Of a stretch of DNA of 64,000 nucleotides, positions 11,150 through 24,147 are shown in pieces. This DNA comes from Phytomonospora endophytica (GTDB lineage: Bacteria; Actinomycetota; Actinomycetes; Mycobacteriales; Micromonosporaceae): assembly GCF_014202425.1 (NCBI RefSeq), contig NZ_JACHGT010000002.1, forward strand, positions 566,164 through 630,163, written 5' to 3'. Each line of letters opens with the position of its first letter. Position 1 is the stretch's first letter. The notes below the pieces were generated by a model. It did not search any database and was not told where the DNA came from. It saw nothing but the letters and a program-made list of their open reading frames with translations. Made by a program: the position numbers and the translations under genes.

Positions 11150-12330
11150 ACACCGACGGGGGCGGTGGGGACTCGGCTCGCGGGGGGAACGAGCGAAGCG
11201 CAGCTCGGGGTTGTGGGGTGGCTTGGGGCCCGGTGGGGGTGGGTGAACAGACCCGGTACCCGGCCTTGGGGGGTGAACAGACCCGGTACCCGGCGTTGGG
11301 GGGTGAACAGACCCGGTTCCCGGTGTTGGTGGGTGAGGTTTGAAGGGCCTGTGCTTGTTGGGGCGGCGCGAACGAAACCGCCTGCCAGGTATGGGATCGG
11401 GCTGCGGCCCGCCGCCGGTGCCGGGTCCCCGGCCAGGGCGGGCGATCGAAGCGAGACACGCTGTGGGCGAGACGGCTGCGGCCGGATCCCCGGCGCGGGT
11501 GGGCATGCGAAGCGAAACTCGCCCGCAGTAGACACCGCTACGGCCAGAATTCCTTGCCCGCGTGGGCGATCGAAGCGAGACACGCTGTGGGCGAGACGGC
11601 TGCGGCCGGGTCCCCGGCGTGAGCGGGCAAGCGAAGCGAGACACGCTGTGAGCGAGACGGCTGCGGCCGGGTCCCCGGCGTGAGCGGGCAAGCGAAGCGA
11701 GACTCGCGCTCGCGAGGTCGTGTCTCGGGTCCCGGACCTGCGTGGGCGAGCGAAACGGGACTCGCCCGTCGCGCGACAGCGCTGCGGCAGGCGACCCACG
11801 GTGAGCGGGACGCGAAGCCGGGGCTTGCGCTCGCATAGGCCAGGTCTGCGGCGGGCCAAGCGAAGCGAGACTCACGCTCGCCGGGCCGCGTCTTAGGCAC
11901 CCGGGCCCGAGTGGGCCGCGAAGCAAGACTCACGCTTGGCAAGATCGCTGCGGCCGGGGTTCCCGGCCCGCGAGGGCGAACGAAGCGAGGCTCACGCTTG
12001 TGGGGTCGGCGTCTTGGGTTCCCAGTCTTGGTGGGTGAACAAACCCGGTTCCCGGCGTTGGTGGGTGAGCTTGAAGAGCCTGTGCTTGTTGGGGCGGCGC
12101 GAACGAAACCGCCTTTGCGGCATGGGATCGGGCTGCGGCCCGCCGCCGGTGCCGGGTCCCCGGCCAGGGCGCCGAAACGCGGCCAGGTCCCCAGCCCGCG
12201 GGGGCGAGCGCGCGCGAGACTCACCCTTGGCGGACCGCCGCGGCCAGGTCCCCGACCCGCGGGGGCGAGCGAAGCGAGACTCACGCCCCCAGGTCCCGGC
12301 GCGGGTGCGGAAACACAGCCGCGCCCCCCA
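11150..12330. repeat. Intergenic array of imperfect GC-rich tandem repeats
   Basis: About 1.2 kb with no credible gene. It contains three exact-length 30-bp units starting at 11241, 11271 and 11301 (core GGGTGAACAGACCCGG), two 61-bp units from about 11571 to 11694 (core CGAAGCGAGACACGCTGTG), and further diverged copies with CGAAGCGAGACTC to about 12290. A 112-bp segment is present twice in direct orientation (11329-11440 and 12060-12171, about 90% identical). The unit sequence permits open frames on both strands but shows no ribosome-binding site. Spacers between units are absent or irregular, so it is not CRISPR. Confidence 0.8.
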
Positions 12331-12465
12331 CTTCACACCACCCCCGTGCCGCCCTCCCGCGCCCGCCCCCGCATCGCTTGCCGTACACCGAAAGCGTTCG
12401 TCGCCGCCGTCGGTCCTGTCGCCGTCATCGGCTACCCTCACGTCCACAAAGGAGAGTGACTACTC

Positions 12466-13278
12466 ATGGTGATGGGTCCGACGCACGCCGTTTCGGGTGC
12501 CGCGATCTGGCTGGCCGGGTCGGCCGTCGCCGACGCCGTCTACAACGTCCACCAGACGCCCGCCGAGCTCATGGTCGGCACGATCGTCTGCGCCGGCGGC
12601 GCCCTGCTCCCCGACCTCGACTGCGCCGGACGCGTCCTGAAGAACCGCGGCGGCTCGACCGTCGCGCGCACCTTCGGGCCGGTCACCATGATCATGGCCG
12701 AGGCCACCGAGCGGATCGCGTGGGGCTTCTACTCCATCACCCGCACCAAGAAGGACGGCAAGCGCAACAACGGCCACCGCACCCTCACGCACTCCTGGAT
12801 GTTCGCCGGACTCATCGGCCTCCTCTTCGGCTGGCTCGCCAGCGACTTCGGCAAACCCGCCGTCATCCCCATCCTCTTCTTCATGATCGGCCTGGCCATG
12901 CGCGGCCTCATGGCCGAGTTCGCCAAGGAGAAGGGCTGGTTCGTCATCGTGGTGGTATCGGCCGTCGGCGCCTTCGCGGCCTACCGATCACTACCCGAAA
13001 GCCGCTCCTACTGGCTCATAGGCATAGCCGTGGCGGCGGGCTGCGTCATCCACACCCTCGGCGACATCATCACCAAGATGGGCTGCCCGCTCTTCTTCCC
13101 ACTCCCCATCAAGAAGCAGGTCTGGTACGAGATCGGCGTCCCCGACAAGATGGCCGTCAAAGTCGGCGGACCCTTCGAGAAGAAGGTCCTCACCCCCGGC
13201 TTCACCATCCTCGGCGGCATCGCCGCGATCGCCATGCTGCCCGAGGTGCGCGCGGCGATCGTCAAACTCCTGGAATGA
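12466..13278 (+). CDS. YdjM-family (DUF457) membrane-bound metal-dependent hydrolase
   Basis: 270 aa with GGAGAG upstream of the ATG; a second ATG two codons in is possible. The family signatures are visible: MGPTHAVSGAAIW at the N-terminus, GGALLPDLDC near residue 45, NNGHRTLTHSW near residue 100 and CVIHTLGDIITKMG near residue 190. The histidines and aspartates are the predicted metal ligands. About five to six membrane segments. E. coli YdjM is LexA-regulated; the biochemical role is unknown. It ends convergently with, and overlaps by 17 bp, the AlkB-like gene on the other strand. Confidence 0.85.
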   Translation: MVMGPTHAVSGAAIWLAGSAVADAVYNVHQTPAELMVGTIVCAGGALLPDLDCAGRVLKNRGGSTVARTFGPVTMIMAEATERIAWGFYSITRTKKDGKRNNGHRTLTHSWMFAGLIGLLFGWLASDFGKPAVIPILFFMIGLAMRGLMAEFAKEKGWFVIVVVSAVGAFAAYRSLPESRSYWLIGIAVAAGCVIHTLGDIITKMGCPLFFPLPIKKQVWYEIGVPDKMAVKVGGPFEKKVLTPGFTILGGIAAIAMLPEVRAAIVKLLE

Positions 13279-14044
13279 CGACGGGCGGCGACAGGTCGCT
13301 CCCGCTCACCGTGTAGTCCACCGCCGGGTACGCGAAGTCCGTCTCCTCGTTCTCCCTGCGCCGCAACCGGTAGAACTCACGGCCGGCCTCGTCGTCGGCC
13401 ACCGACAGACGCGAACCGCCCGGAAGGTACGCGTGCCCGTCACGGAACCGCAGAAGCGTCTTCGACATGCGGAAGGTCACGCCGAGCCACCGGTTGCCGG
13501 CGGCCCCCACCGGCGCGTCCAGCACGATCTTGTGCCTGAGCCGGCGGTTGGCCGCGACGGAGAACACGACGGCCCCGTGGTGGGCGAGCGCGACCTCGTG
13601 ACCATCCACATCGGACGACTTCGACTCGAAGACCAGTTTCCGCGCCGGTCCCTCCGGGTGCTCGTAGCAGGAGAACACCGCGATGAACGACTCCGGCTCC
13701 AGGTCGAGGGCCTGGTCGGAGTGGGCGCCCATCCGCCGGTAGGCGTTGGTGTAGCACTCGATGAGGGCGTTGTTGAAGCCGACGGGAAGTCCCGCGCACT
13801 CCCGGATCCGCCGCGCGAGCCGCTCGTGCACCTCCCGGAACGGTTGCGGCGGCGCGGTGTAGCGCGTCGTGGTCCGCACGAGCGGCACGGCGCCGGTCTC
13901 GTCGGGCCTGGTGAGCACGCCGCCCCGCCGCCCCTTTCCCAGGTCCTCCATGCGAACCGAGGCCGACAGTTCCGCGAACAGGTCCACATCGGACGGCAGT
14001 TCGCACACGGTGATCTCGTCGGCGACGCTAGATCCGCGGTGCAC
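13262..14044 (-). CDS. AlkB-like 2-oxoglutarate/Fe(II) dioxygenase, second of a tandem pair
   Basis: 260 aa from a GTG at 14044 with GGGGA upstream, overlapping the previous gene by 17 bases. The jelly-roll dioxygenase ligands can be read: His108-x-Asp110 in GAHSDQALDL, His171 in NRRLRHKIVLD, and the AlkB-type arginine pair R185...R192 in NRWLGVTFRMSK that would bind 2-oxoglutarate. It aligns with the upstream gene around all of these motifs, so the two are divergent paralogues. AlkB relatives demethylate alkylated nucleobases, but others act on proteins or metabolites; no substrate can be assigned. Confidence 0.75.
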   Translation of the reverse strand: MHRGSSVADEITVCELPSDVDLFAELSASVRMEDLGKGRRGGVLTRPDETGAVPLVRTTTRYTAPPQPFREVHERLARRIRECAGLPVGFNNALIECYTNAYRRMGAHSDQALDLEPESFIAVFSCYEHPEGPARKLVFESKSSDVDGHEVALAHHGAVVFSVAANRRLRHKIVLDAPVGAAGNRWLGVTFRMSKTLLRFRDGHAYLPGGSRLSVADDEAGREFYRLRRRENEETDFAYPAVDYTVSGSDLSPPVVIPGV

Positions 14045-15236
14045 GGTAGTCCCCGGTGTTCATGCTGAAACCGAAGCTCTCGCCGTAGTCGATGAACGCC
14101 GAGGACCTGTTCTCCTCGGCGTACAGCCGCCGCAGTTCGCCCATGCCCTCCGGCGTGGGAGGTCCCAGCTCCACCCGCCGGGCGTCCCTCACGATGAAGG
14201 TGCGGCCGCCGTCGTGCACGGCCTCGGTGGCCGAGCAGCGCACGACGTATCCCAGCCGGGTCGGGAGAAGCCCGGCGTCGAGGGCCGACGGCCGGATCGC
14301 GTGCGTGTACAGGCGATTGGTGGACAGCGGCATGAAGAAGACCGAGCCCGGATACAGCGGCACGGTGAAGCTCTCCGGCCCCTCTCCGTCGGCGTCCTTG
14401 CGCCGGAAATGGAGCCTGGTCAGCCCACTGACCCCGTTCACACCGAAGTCGAAGGGGTCATCGGCCGAGGGCCGCAGCCCGTCGAGTCCGTCGTAGAAGG
14501 TGCAGAAGGCCATGATCCCGTCGGCGGGCATGTCCTTCGTCTTGTCGGCGTGGTCGGAGATCTTGGCCTTGGACTGCTTCCGCTCCGCCGTCGCCGAGGT
14601 GTTGCGGTAGATCTGGGCGAGGACGTGGTTGAGCGGCGCGTGCCCGGCGAACACCGTCGCGGCCTCGCGGTTGAGCGCGCCGACGACCGAGGTGTCGGTC
14701 GGGCGGAAGTTGTCGGTCGGTCCCGAAAGGTTCGTGGAACACCGCAGCAGACGAAAACGCAGCGCGTCGCCCTCGCGGGTGACCGGCGTCAGGTAGATCC
14801 CGCTGCGGTGGGCCGTCGCGGGTTTGGTGGACTCGGTCAGCGACTGGAACTCGTGCTCGGCCGTGATGCGCCCGAAGTGGTCCTCGCCGGGCTCGAAGAA
14901 GCGGCGGTAGTACACACCCATGCCGTGCGTTCGGACCGGAACCCTGCCCAGGCCGACGACGGTCCATGGCGCGCCCTCGCGGTGACCGTGCGACAGCTCC
15001 CGGACCGCGAACACCCGGGCGGCGTCCCGCAGCCGCGCGACGTCCACCCCCGCCAGGTCACCGCACAGGTAGACGCTCTTGCCCGCCACCTCGGCCGCAC
15101 CCGACAGGATCCGCTCGTAGGCGACCGCGGTCCCGAAGAAGTCGCCGGCCGGCTCGGCGAACTCCACTCCGCCCGCCGCGACCAGAAGGTTTCCGGCGTC
15201 GGCGATCCGGGCTTCGGCAGGCTCTGTGATCCGCAT
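14028..15236 (-). CDS. Large AlkB-like 2-oxoglutarate/Fe(II) dioxygenase, first of a tandem pair
   Basis: 402 aa from the ATG at 15236, ten bases after GGGAG. The C-terminal half carries the dioxygenase core: His229-x-Asp231 (ISDHADKTKDM), His312 (NRLYTHAIRPS) and R327-x5-R333 (TRLGYVVRC). The first 200 residues are an additional domain with VYLCGDLAGVDVARLRDAA and a conserved-looking GMGVYYRRFFEPGEDHFG segment that I cannot place. The core aligns with the smaller downstream gene, and the 17-base overlap implies co-translation. Divergent from mfd with about 170 bp between them, an arrangement that would suit a repair role but does not prove one. Confidence 0.72.
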   Translation of the reverse strand: MRITEPAEARIADAGNLLVAAGGVEFAEPAGDFFGTAVAYERILSGAAEVAGKSVYLCGDLAGVDVARLRDAARVFAVRELSHGHREGAPWTVVGLGRVPVRTHGMGVYYRRFFEPGEDHFGRITAEHEFQSLTESTKPATAHRSGIYLTPVTREGDALRFRLLRCSTNLSGPTDNFRPTDTSVVGALNREAATVFAGHAPLNHVLAQIYRNTSATAERKQSKAKISDHADKTKDMPADGIMAFCTFYDGLDGLRPSADDPFDFGVNGVSGLTRLHFRRKDADGEGPESFTVPLYPGSVFFMPLSTNRLYTHAIRPSALDAGLLPTRLGYVVRCSATEAVHDGGRTFIVRDARRVELGPPTPEGMGELRRLYAEENRSSAFIDYGESFGFSMNTGDYRAPRI

Positions 15237-15408
15237 CCGGCGATGCTCCCACGCACCCGCCACCCATCGGACACGCCCGGGTGACACAACTCCCATGACA
15301 CCGCCGGAACGTGGACGTAGGCTTGCCGAAGCGCACGTCCACCCCCTCCCTCACGCGGCCAGGGGGCAAGCCGTCGTGCCCTCGTGCTCCAACCCAAAAG
15401 GTGTCACC

Positions 15409-18963
<3,555 letters not shown>

Positions 18964-19019
18964 AGCTCGGATAGGCTGCCTTCGGTTTGGAATTGACTGA
19001 GCAGACAGCGAGGGACGAC

Positions 19020-19697
19020 GTGAAGGTACGACGCATCGCCGCGAAGGCAGCCATCGCTACCGTGGGGCTGCTGGCCGTGGCCGGGCTGTCGGCCTGTCGG
19101 GTCGAGTCGGGGGCCGCCGTGTTCGTCCAGGACCAGCGCATCGCCGAGACGCAGGTCGACGCGGTCGTGGACAGCGCCCCCGAGGCCTTCGGCAACGACA
19201 TCGGGCCGATCCGCCAGTGGACGGTCAGCTCCTTCGCCGTCGTCGAACTGGCCCGCCAGTACGCCGCCGACAACGGCACCGCACTGCCCGGCCCCGACTA
19301 CGCCGGCGTCGCCGAGGCCGCGGGCGGCGAAAGCGCCTTCACACGCCTGTATGCCGAACAGGCCGCCTACGGCCAAACCCTGTTCACCGAGGCCACCGCC
19401 GTGCAGCCCACCGAGGCCGACGTGGCCGACCTGCGCATCGGCACGTTCAGCCAGATCAACGCGTCCCTCGACGCCGAACAGGCCGCCTACGTCGAAGAGG
19501 CCATCTCCCAGGCGGCCACCGGCGAGGCCTTCAGCCAGTCCCTCGGCAAGCGCGACCTGCTCAACAGCCTGTTCGCCGAGTACGACGTGGTCGCCAACCC
19601 GCGCTACGGCGCCCCGACCGTCACGGTCGCGCAGGTCGCGGTGGCGCCGCAGGTCGCCTACTCGGTGACGGTTCCGCTTCCCACTACCGCGTCCTGA
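19020..19697 (+). CDS. SurA N-terminal-like lipoprotein
   Basis: 225 aa from a GTG at 19020 with GAGGGA upstream. Signal peptide with lipobox AGLSAC, lipidated Cys28. The mature protein begins with the VFVQDQRIAETQVDAVVD pattern of SurA/PrsA-type foldase N-terminal domains and stays helical; no peptidyl-prolyl isomerase domain is visible. It likely helps fold or escort exported proteins on the outer face of the membrane. It lies 56 bp after mfd and 4 bp before mazG, the same order seen in other actinobacteria, so it is probably co-transcribed with them. Confidence 0.85.
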   Translation: MKVRRIAAKAAIATVGLLAVAGLSACRVESGAAVFVQDQRIAETQVDAVVDSAPEAFGNDIGPIRQWTVSSFAVVELARQYAADNGTALPGPDYAGVAEAAGGESAFTRLYAEQAAYGQTLFTEATAVQPTEADVADLRIGTFSQINASLDAEQAAYVEEAISQAATGEAFSQSLGKRDLLNSLFAEYDVVANPRYGAPTVTVAQVAVAPQVAYSVTVPLPTTAS

Positions 19698-19701
19698 CGC
19701 C

Positions 19702-20694
19702 ATGGCACCGCGCATCGTCCTCCTCGTCACCTCACCGCGACTGCCCGCCGGGATCCTGTCGGCCGACGCGTGGGACGAGCTGCGCCGCGCCCAGGCCGTC
19801 TTCACCGGCGCCGACTCCGCGCAGGCCAACGCGATCCGCCGGGTCGGCGTCAACGTCACCGTGATCGACGAGCACACCGCCGCCGACGTCCTGCTGTCCA
19901 CCGTGGACGGTGCCACGACCGTGTGGCTGTCCGGCCCCGACGGCGACCCGCGCCTCGCGCGCACCCTCGGCACACGGCTGGCGAAGAACCCCTCGGCGGC
20001 CGAGATCGAACTGTGCCACGGGTCCTGGGACCCGCCGGGCGGCCGCCTCCTCGACGTCGTGTCCACCATGGACACCCTGCGCTCGCCGGGCGGCTGCCCG
20101 TGGGACGCCGAGCAGACCCACGAGTCGCTGCTGCCCTACCTGGTCGAGGAGACCTACGAGGTCATCGACGCCGTGCACTCCGGCGACAAGGAGCACCTGC
20201 GCGAGGAACTGGGCGACCTGCTGCTCCAGGTCGCGTTCCACGCACGGATGGCGCAGGACGATCCCGACGAGGAGACGCGCTTCGGGATCGACGACGTGTC
20301 GGGCGACCTCGTCGCCAAACTCGTGCGGCGGCATCCCCACGTGTTCGCCGACGTCGAGGTGACCGACGCCGGACAGCTCAACGACAACTGGGAAGCCATC
20401 AAGGCCGAGGAGAAGCCGCATCGCGAGTCGGCGATGGACGGTGTCGCGATGGGCCAGCCCGCGCTGCCCCTGTCGGCGAAGCTCCAGTCGCGGGCCGAGC
20501 GCGCGGGACTGGCCGAGGCCGCCTGGCCCGAAGACGGCACCGGTGCCGAACTGACCGAGGAGACGCTCGGGGCGCGGTTGTTCGCGCTCGTGGCGCGGGC
20601 GCGCGAGGCCGGGCTCGACGCCGAACTCGCGCTGCGCCGGGCGGCCCTCGACTTCGCCGAGCGGGTCCGCGCCGCCGAGAAGGACGCGGCGTAG
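19702..20694 (+). CDS. mazG: Nucleoside triphosphate pyrophosphohydrolase MazG
   Basis: 330 aa. It cleaves (d)NTPs to NMP and pyrophosphate, a house-cleaning activity against damaged nucleotides. The metal site is visible as LVEETYEV (Glu149, Glu150, Glu153) and EELGDLLLQVAFH (168-180). The MazG domain starts near residue 115 (LLDVVSTMDTLRSPGGCPWDAEQT). Residues 1-110 form an actinobacterial N-terminal extension resembling a tetrapyrrole-methylase remnant. A second, weaker MazG-like helical block follows. Start ATG four bases after the lipoprotein stop. Confidence 0.93.
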   Translation: MAPRIVLLVTSPRLPAGILSADAWDELRRAQAVFTGADSAQANAIRRVGVNVTVIDEHTAADVLLSTVDGATTVWLSGPDGDPRLARTLGTRLAKNPSAAEIELCHGSWDPPGGRLLDVVSTMDTLRSPGGCPWDAEQTHESLLPYLVEETYEVIDAVHSGDKEHLREELGDLLLQVAFHARMAQDDPDEETRFGIDDVSGDLVAKLVRRHPHVFADVEVTDAGQLNDNWEAIKAEEKPHRESAMDGVAMGQPALPLSAKLQSRAERAGLAEAAWPEDGTGAELTEETLGARLFALVARAREAGLDAELALRRAALDFAERVRAAEKDAA

Positions 20695-20740
20695 TCCGCA
20701 AGTCCCCGAAAAGCCCCCAAAGGCACCCCGCGCATTCACT

Positions 20741-20791
20741 TTGTCGACAATCGACAGGCAAACCGGCAGACTGTCCGATCCTCGACAGTCT
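20741..20791. promoter_or_regulatory. Inverted repeats upstream of ectABCD (putative operator or terminator)
   Basis: A perfect 10-bp palindrome TTGTCGACAA (20741-20750) is followed by an inverted repeat with 8-bp arms AGACTGTC (20768-20775) and GACAGTCT (20784-20791). The hexamer TCGACA occurs three times. The stretch is AT-richer than its surroundings and sits 110 bp before ectA. It could bind a regulator of the osmolyte genes or end mazG transcription; no regulator gene is adjacent. Confidence 0.4.
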
Positions 20792-20901
20792 TCGTCCGAA
20801 AAGCCCGCTACCTGCCCTTAATATCCCCTTTTAGACCTCGCAAAAGCGCTCAAAACACCAGGCTGGCTTGACCTTGCTCTGATCCGATAGTGTCGTTGAC
20901 C

Positions 20902-21477
20902 ATGTCCCCCGACGACGCAAGCGCAACCGTCGCCCAGGTCCCCGGGAACCTCGCCGTCACCCTTTCGACCCCCTCGATACCCGACGGCAACCATCTCTGG
21001 CGCCTGGCCCGCGAGGCCGGATCCCTCGACGTCAACTCCCCCTACAGCTACCTGCTCTGGTGCCGCGACTTCGCCGACACCAGCGTCGTGGCGCGCGACG
21101 GGGAACGACCGGTCGGCTTCATCTCCGGCTACACCCGGCCCGGCCGGGCCGCCACGCTCTTCGTCTGGCAGGTGGCGGTCGCCCCGAGCCACCGGCGACA
21201 GGGCCTGGCCAGGCGCATGCTCGACCACCTCGCCGATTCCCTCGCCCCCCGTGGCGTCGTGAACGTCGAGGCGACGGTGACACCGTCCAACGAATCGTCC
21301 ACGCGGCTGTTCACCTCCTTCGCGGAAGCGAGGGGGGCGACGGTCACGCGTGACGTGCTGTTCGCCGAGGACCATTTCCCGGCCGGCGGCGCCCACGAGG
21401 CGGAGGTCCTGTTCCACATAGGACCCCTGCGCCGAGCGGCGACGCCCCCACCGGGGAACGGTTCCGCCATCGGGTGA
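20902..21477 (+). CDS. ectA: L-2,4-diaminobutyrate N-gamma-acetyltransferase
   Basis: 191 aa GNAT enzyme that acetylates diaminobutyrate, second step of ectoine synthesis. EctA signatures are clear: LDVNSPYSYLLWCRDF at residues 43-58 and the acetyl-CoA loop VAPSHRRQGLARRML near residue 97. I used the ATG at 20902; a GTG four codons upstream is possible and neither has a good ribosome-binding site, so a leaderless or near-leaderless message is conceivable. First gene of ectABCD, 89 bp before ectB. Confidence 0.93.
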   Translation: MSPDDASATVAQVPGNLAVTLSTPSIPDGNHLWRLAREAGSLDVNSPYSYLLWCRDFADTSVVARDGERPVGFISGYTRPGRAATLFVWQVAVAPSHRRQGLARRMLDHLADSLAPRGVVNVEATVTPSNESSTRLFTSFAEARGATVTRDVLFAEDHFPAGGAHEAEVLFHIGPLRRAATPPPGNGSAIG

Positions 21478-21566
21478 TGCCGACCCGATGACGTGCCGCA
21501 CCGCCCCCCGGCAGGGGCGGTGCGCGACGACGGCGACCGGCCAGTACAGGCCGACCCTGGAGGATA

Positions 21567-22826
21567 ATGCGCATATTCGAAGAAACCGAGTCGCAAGTCC
21601 GCTCCTATTGCCGCGGCTGGCCCGCGTTGTTCGTCCGCAGCAAGGACAGTCACGTCTTCGACGAGCACGGGAAGTCCTATCTGGACTTCTTCGCCGGCGC
21701 GGGTGCCCTCAACTACGGGCACAACCATCCGGTGCTCAAGAACGCGCTGCTGGAGTACCTGACCGACGACCACATCGTCCACTCCCTCGACATGTACACC
21801 GAGGCCAAGGCCCGCTTCCTGGAGACCTTCCGGGACGTGATCCTGCGCCCGCGCGGCCTTGAGTACCGCGTGCAGTTCCCGGGCCCGACCGGGACGAACG
21901 CCGTCGAGGCGGCCCTCAAGATCGCCCGCAAGGTCACCGGGCGCACGACGATCGCCCGGTTCACCAACTCCTTCCACGGCATGACCCTCGGGTCGCTCGC
22001 GGTCACCGGCAACGGGCGCAAGCGGCACGGCGCGGGCGTTCCCCTCGAACACACGCTCACGCTTCCCTTCGACCAGTACCTCGACGGGTCCACCCCGGAC
22101 CTGTTGTGGCTGCGGCGCCTGATCGAGGACTCCAGCAGCGGCGTCGGCCTCCCGGCCGCCGTCATCGTGGAGACCGTCCAAGGGGAGGGCGGCATCAACG
22201 TGGCGAGCCCGGAGTGGCTGCGCGCCCTGTCGCTGCTGTGCTCCGAGCACGACATGCTGCTCATCGTCGACGACGTTCAGATGGGCTGCGGCCGCACCGG
22301 CCCGTTCTTCAGCTTCGAGGAGTCCGGCGTCGTGCCCGACGTCGTGTGCCTCTCGAAATCCCTGAGCGGCTACGGCCTGCCCTTCGCGGTCACGCTGCTG
22401 CGCCCGGAGCTCGACATCTGGGAGCCGGGCGAGCACAACGGCACCTTCCGCGGTTACAACCCGGCGTTCGTGACGGCGACCGCCGCGCTGGACGAGTTCT
22501 GGCGCGACGGGATCCTGCGCGACACCGTCGACCGGAACGGGTCCTTTGTGGACTCCGAACTGCGGCTGATCGCCGATGAGCACGCCGACGCCGGAGCGAC
22601 CGTGCGCGGTCGCGGCCTGGCGCGGGCGGTGGCCTTCGAGGACGCGAACATCGCGGGGGCGGTGTGCCGCAACGCCTTCGAGCGCGGCCTGCTGCTGGAG
22701 ACGGCCGGAAGCGACGACGAGGTGGTCAAGCTGCTCCCGCCGCTGACCACGCACCGGGAGGATCTGGACGCCGGACTGTCCATCGTGGCCGATTCGGTCC
22801 GGGCGGCGAGGAAGGAACTGGCATGA
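21567..22826 (+). CDS. ectB: Diaminobutyrate--2-oxoglutarate transaminase
   Basis: 419 aa class III aminotransferase converting aspartate semialdehyde to L-2,4-diaminobutyrate, first step of ectoine synthesis. The PLP lysine is Lys264 in [27 protein letters not shown] (104-118), [14 protein letters not shown] and [13 protein letters not shown] are the cofactor-site motifs. GGAGG lies just upstream of the ATG. Its TGA overlaps the ectC ATG (ATGA), so synthesis of the last three enzymes is coupled. Confidence 0.97.
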   Translation: MRIFEETESQVRSYCRGWPALFVRSKDSHVFDEHGKSYLDFFAGAGALNYGHNHPVLKNALLEYLTDDHIVHSLDMYTEAKARFLETFRDVILRPRGLEYRVQFPGPTGTNAVEAALKIARKVTGRTTIARFTNSFHGMTLGSLAVTGNGRKRHGAGVPLEHTLTLPFDQYLDGSTPDLLWLRRLIEDSSSGVGLPAAVIVETVQGEGGINVASPEWLRALSLLCSEHDMLLIVDDVQMGCGRTGPFFSFEESGVVPDVVCLSKSLSGYGLPFAVTLLRPELDIWEPGEHNGTFRGYNPAFVTATAALDEFWRDGILRDTVDRNGSFVDSELRLIADEHADAGATVRGRGLARAVAFEDANIAGAVCRNAFERGLLLETAGSDDEVVKLLPPLTTHREDLDAGLSIVADSVRAARKELA

Positions 22827-23245
22827 TCGTGCGCACTCTGGAAGAGATCGCGGGCACCGACCGCGACGTCGTCGGCAACGACCGGGACCGGGCGCAGGGG
22901 ACGTGGCGTTCGCTGCGGCTCGTGCTGGCCAAGGAGAAGGTCGGCTTCTCCCTGCACGACACCGTTCTCTACGCGGGTACGAAGACCTCCATGTGGTACG
23001 CCAACCACATCGAGGCCGTCTACGTCATCGACGGCGAGGGCGAGCTCATCGACCACGACAACGGTGAGAGCCATCGCCTGGCGCCCGGGACGATGTACCT
23101 GCTCGACGGGCACGAGAAGCACACGCTGCACGCGCACACCGATCTGCGGACAGTCTGCGTGTTCAACCCGCCGGTGACCGGCCGCGAAGTGCACGACGCC
23201 GACGGCGTCTACCCCCTGTTGACCGAGACCGGAGAGGAAAGCTGA
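22823..23245 (+). CDS. ectC: Ectoine synthase
   Basis: 140 aa cupin that cyclises N-gamma-acetyl-diaminobutyrate to ectoine. Family residues include [16 protein letters not shown], the metal-site stretch [18 protein letters not shown] (Glu and Tyr ligands) and [13 protein letters not shown] with the distal histidine. Normal length. The ATG overlaps the ectB stop and its own stop overlaps the ectD start by one base (TGATG). Confidence 0.97.
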   Translation: MIVRTLEEIAGTDRDVVGNDRDRAQGTWRSLRLVLAKEKVGFSLHDTVLYAGTKTSMWYANHIEAVYVIDGEGELIDHDNGESHRLAPGTMYLLDGHEKHTLHAHTDLRTVCVFNPPVTGREVHDADGVYPLLTETGEES

Positions 23246-24147
23246 TGTTCGACACCGTTCATGGAGTCCGCGACCTGTACCCGACCCGGGTCGGCGCCGA
23301 GGCGGCGCTGCTCTACCGCAAGGAGGACCCGGTCGTCTACGGCCGGCGCAACGAGGGGCTGCTCGATCAGGAGACCCTCGACTCCTATGAGGAGAACGGT
23401 TTCCTGTCGGTCGAGGAGCTGATCACGCCGGCCGAGCTGCTGGGGTACCAGGCGGAGCTGGAGCGACTGCTCACCGACGAGGCCATCAAGCGCGACGAGC
23501 GGACGGTGCTGGAGAAGGACTCCGGCGAGGTCCGGTCGATCTTCGAGGTGCACAAGATCAGCGAGGTGATCGCCGGTCTCGTCGCCGACGAGCGCGTCGT
23601 CGGGCGGGCCCGCCAGATTCTGGGTTCGGACGTCTACGTGCACCAGTCGCGGATCAACTACAAGCCCGGTTTCAAGGGCAAGGAGTTCTACTGGCATTCC
23701 GACTTCGAGACCTGGCACGCCGAGGACGGGATGCCGCGGATGCGCGCGGTGAGCATCTCGATCGCGCTGACCGACAACCACGCCTACAACGGCGGGCTGA
23801 TGATCATGCCGGGTTCGCACAAGACCTTCGTCTCGTGCGTCGGCGAGACCCCGGCCGATCATTACCGGGAGTCCCTGCGGGAGCAGGAGATCGGGACGCC
23901 CGACCCGCTGAGTCTGGCGGTGCTGGCCGAGAAGCACGGGATCGAGCTGTTCACCGGCCCGGCGGGGTCGGCGACGATGTTCGACTGCAACTGCATGCAC
24001 GGCTCGAACGGCAACATCACGCCCTTCGCGCGGTCGAACGTGTTCGTCGTGTTCAACAGCGTCGACAACACGTGCGTGGCCCCGTACGCCGCTCCGGGGC
24101 GCCGCCCCGACTTCGTCGCGGCCCGGGACTTCACGCCGGTGAAGTGA
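23245..24147 (+). CDS. ectD: Ectoine 5-hydroxylase
   Basis: 300 aa 2-oxoglutarate/Fe(II) dioxygenase making 5-hydroxyectoine. The diagnostic EctD stretch is present with iron ligands His151 and Asp153 (FYWHSDFETWHAEDGMP) and His252 (DCNCMHGSN). With ectABC it gives a complete hydroxyectoine pathway, a marker of osmotic, heat or drying stress tolerance. Last gene of the operon; no aspartokinase (ask_ect) or transporter is attached. Its 3' end overlaps a convergent membrane-protein gene by 17 bp. Confidence 0.97.
   Translation: MFDTVHGVRDLYPTRVGAEAALLYRKEDPVVYGRRNEGLLDQETLDSYEENGFLSVEELITPAELLGYQAELERLLTDEAIKRDERTVLEKDSGEVRSIFEVHKISEVIAGLVADERVVGRARQILGSDVYVHQSRINYKPGFKGKEFYWHSDFETWHAEDGMPRMRAVSISIALTDNHAYNGGLMIMPGSHKTFVSCVGETPADHYRESLREQEIGTPDPLSLAVLAEKHGIELFTGPAGSATMFDCNCMHGSNGNITPFARSNVFVVFNSVDNTCVAPYAAPGRRPDFVAARDFTPVK

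Noticed and set aside
10055..11926. Extension of the lipoprotein to 623 residues
   Set aside because: The extra part is translated repeat DNA and the signal peptide/lipobox marks the true start at 11125.
11150..12330. CRISPR array
   Set aside because: Units are contiguous and imperfect, without unique spacers, and no cas genes are present.
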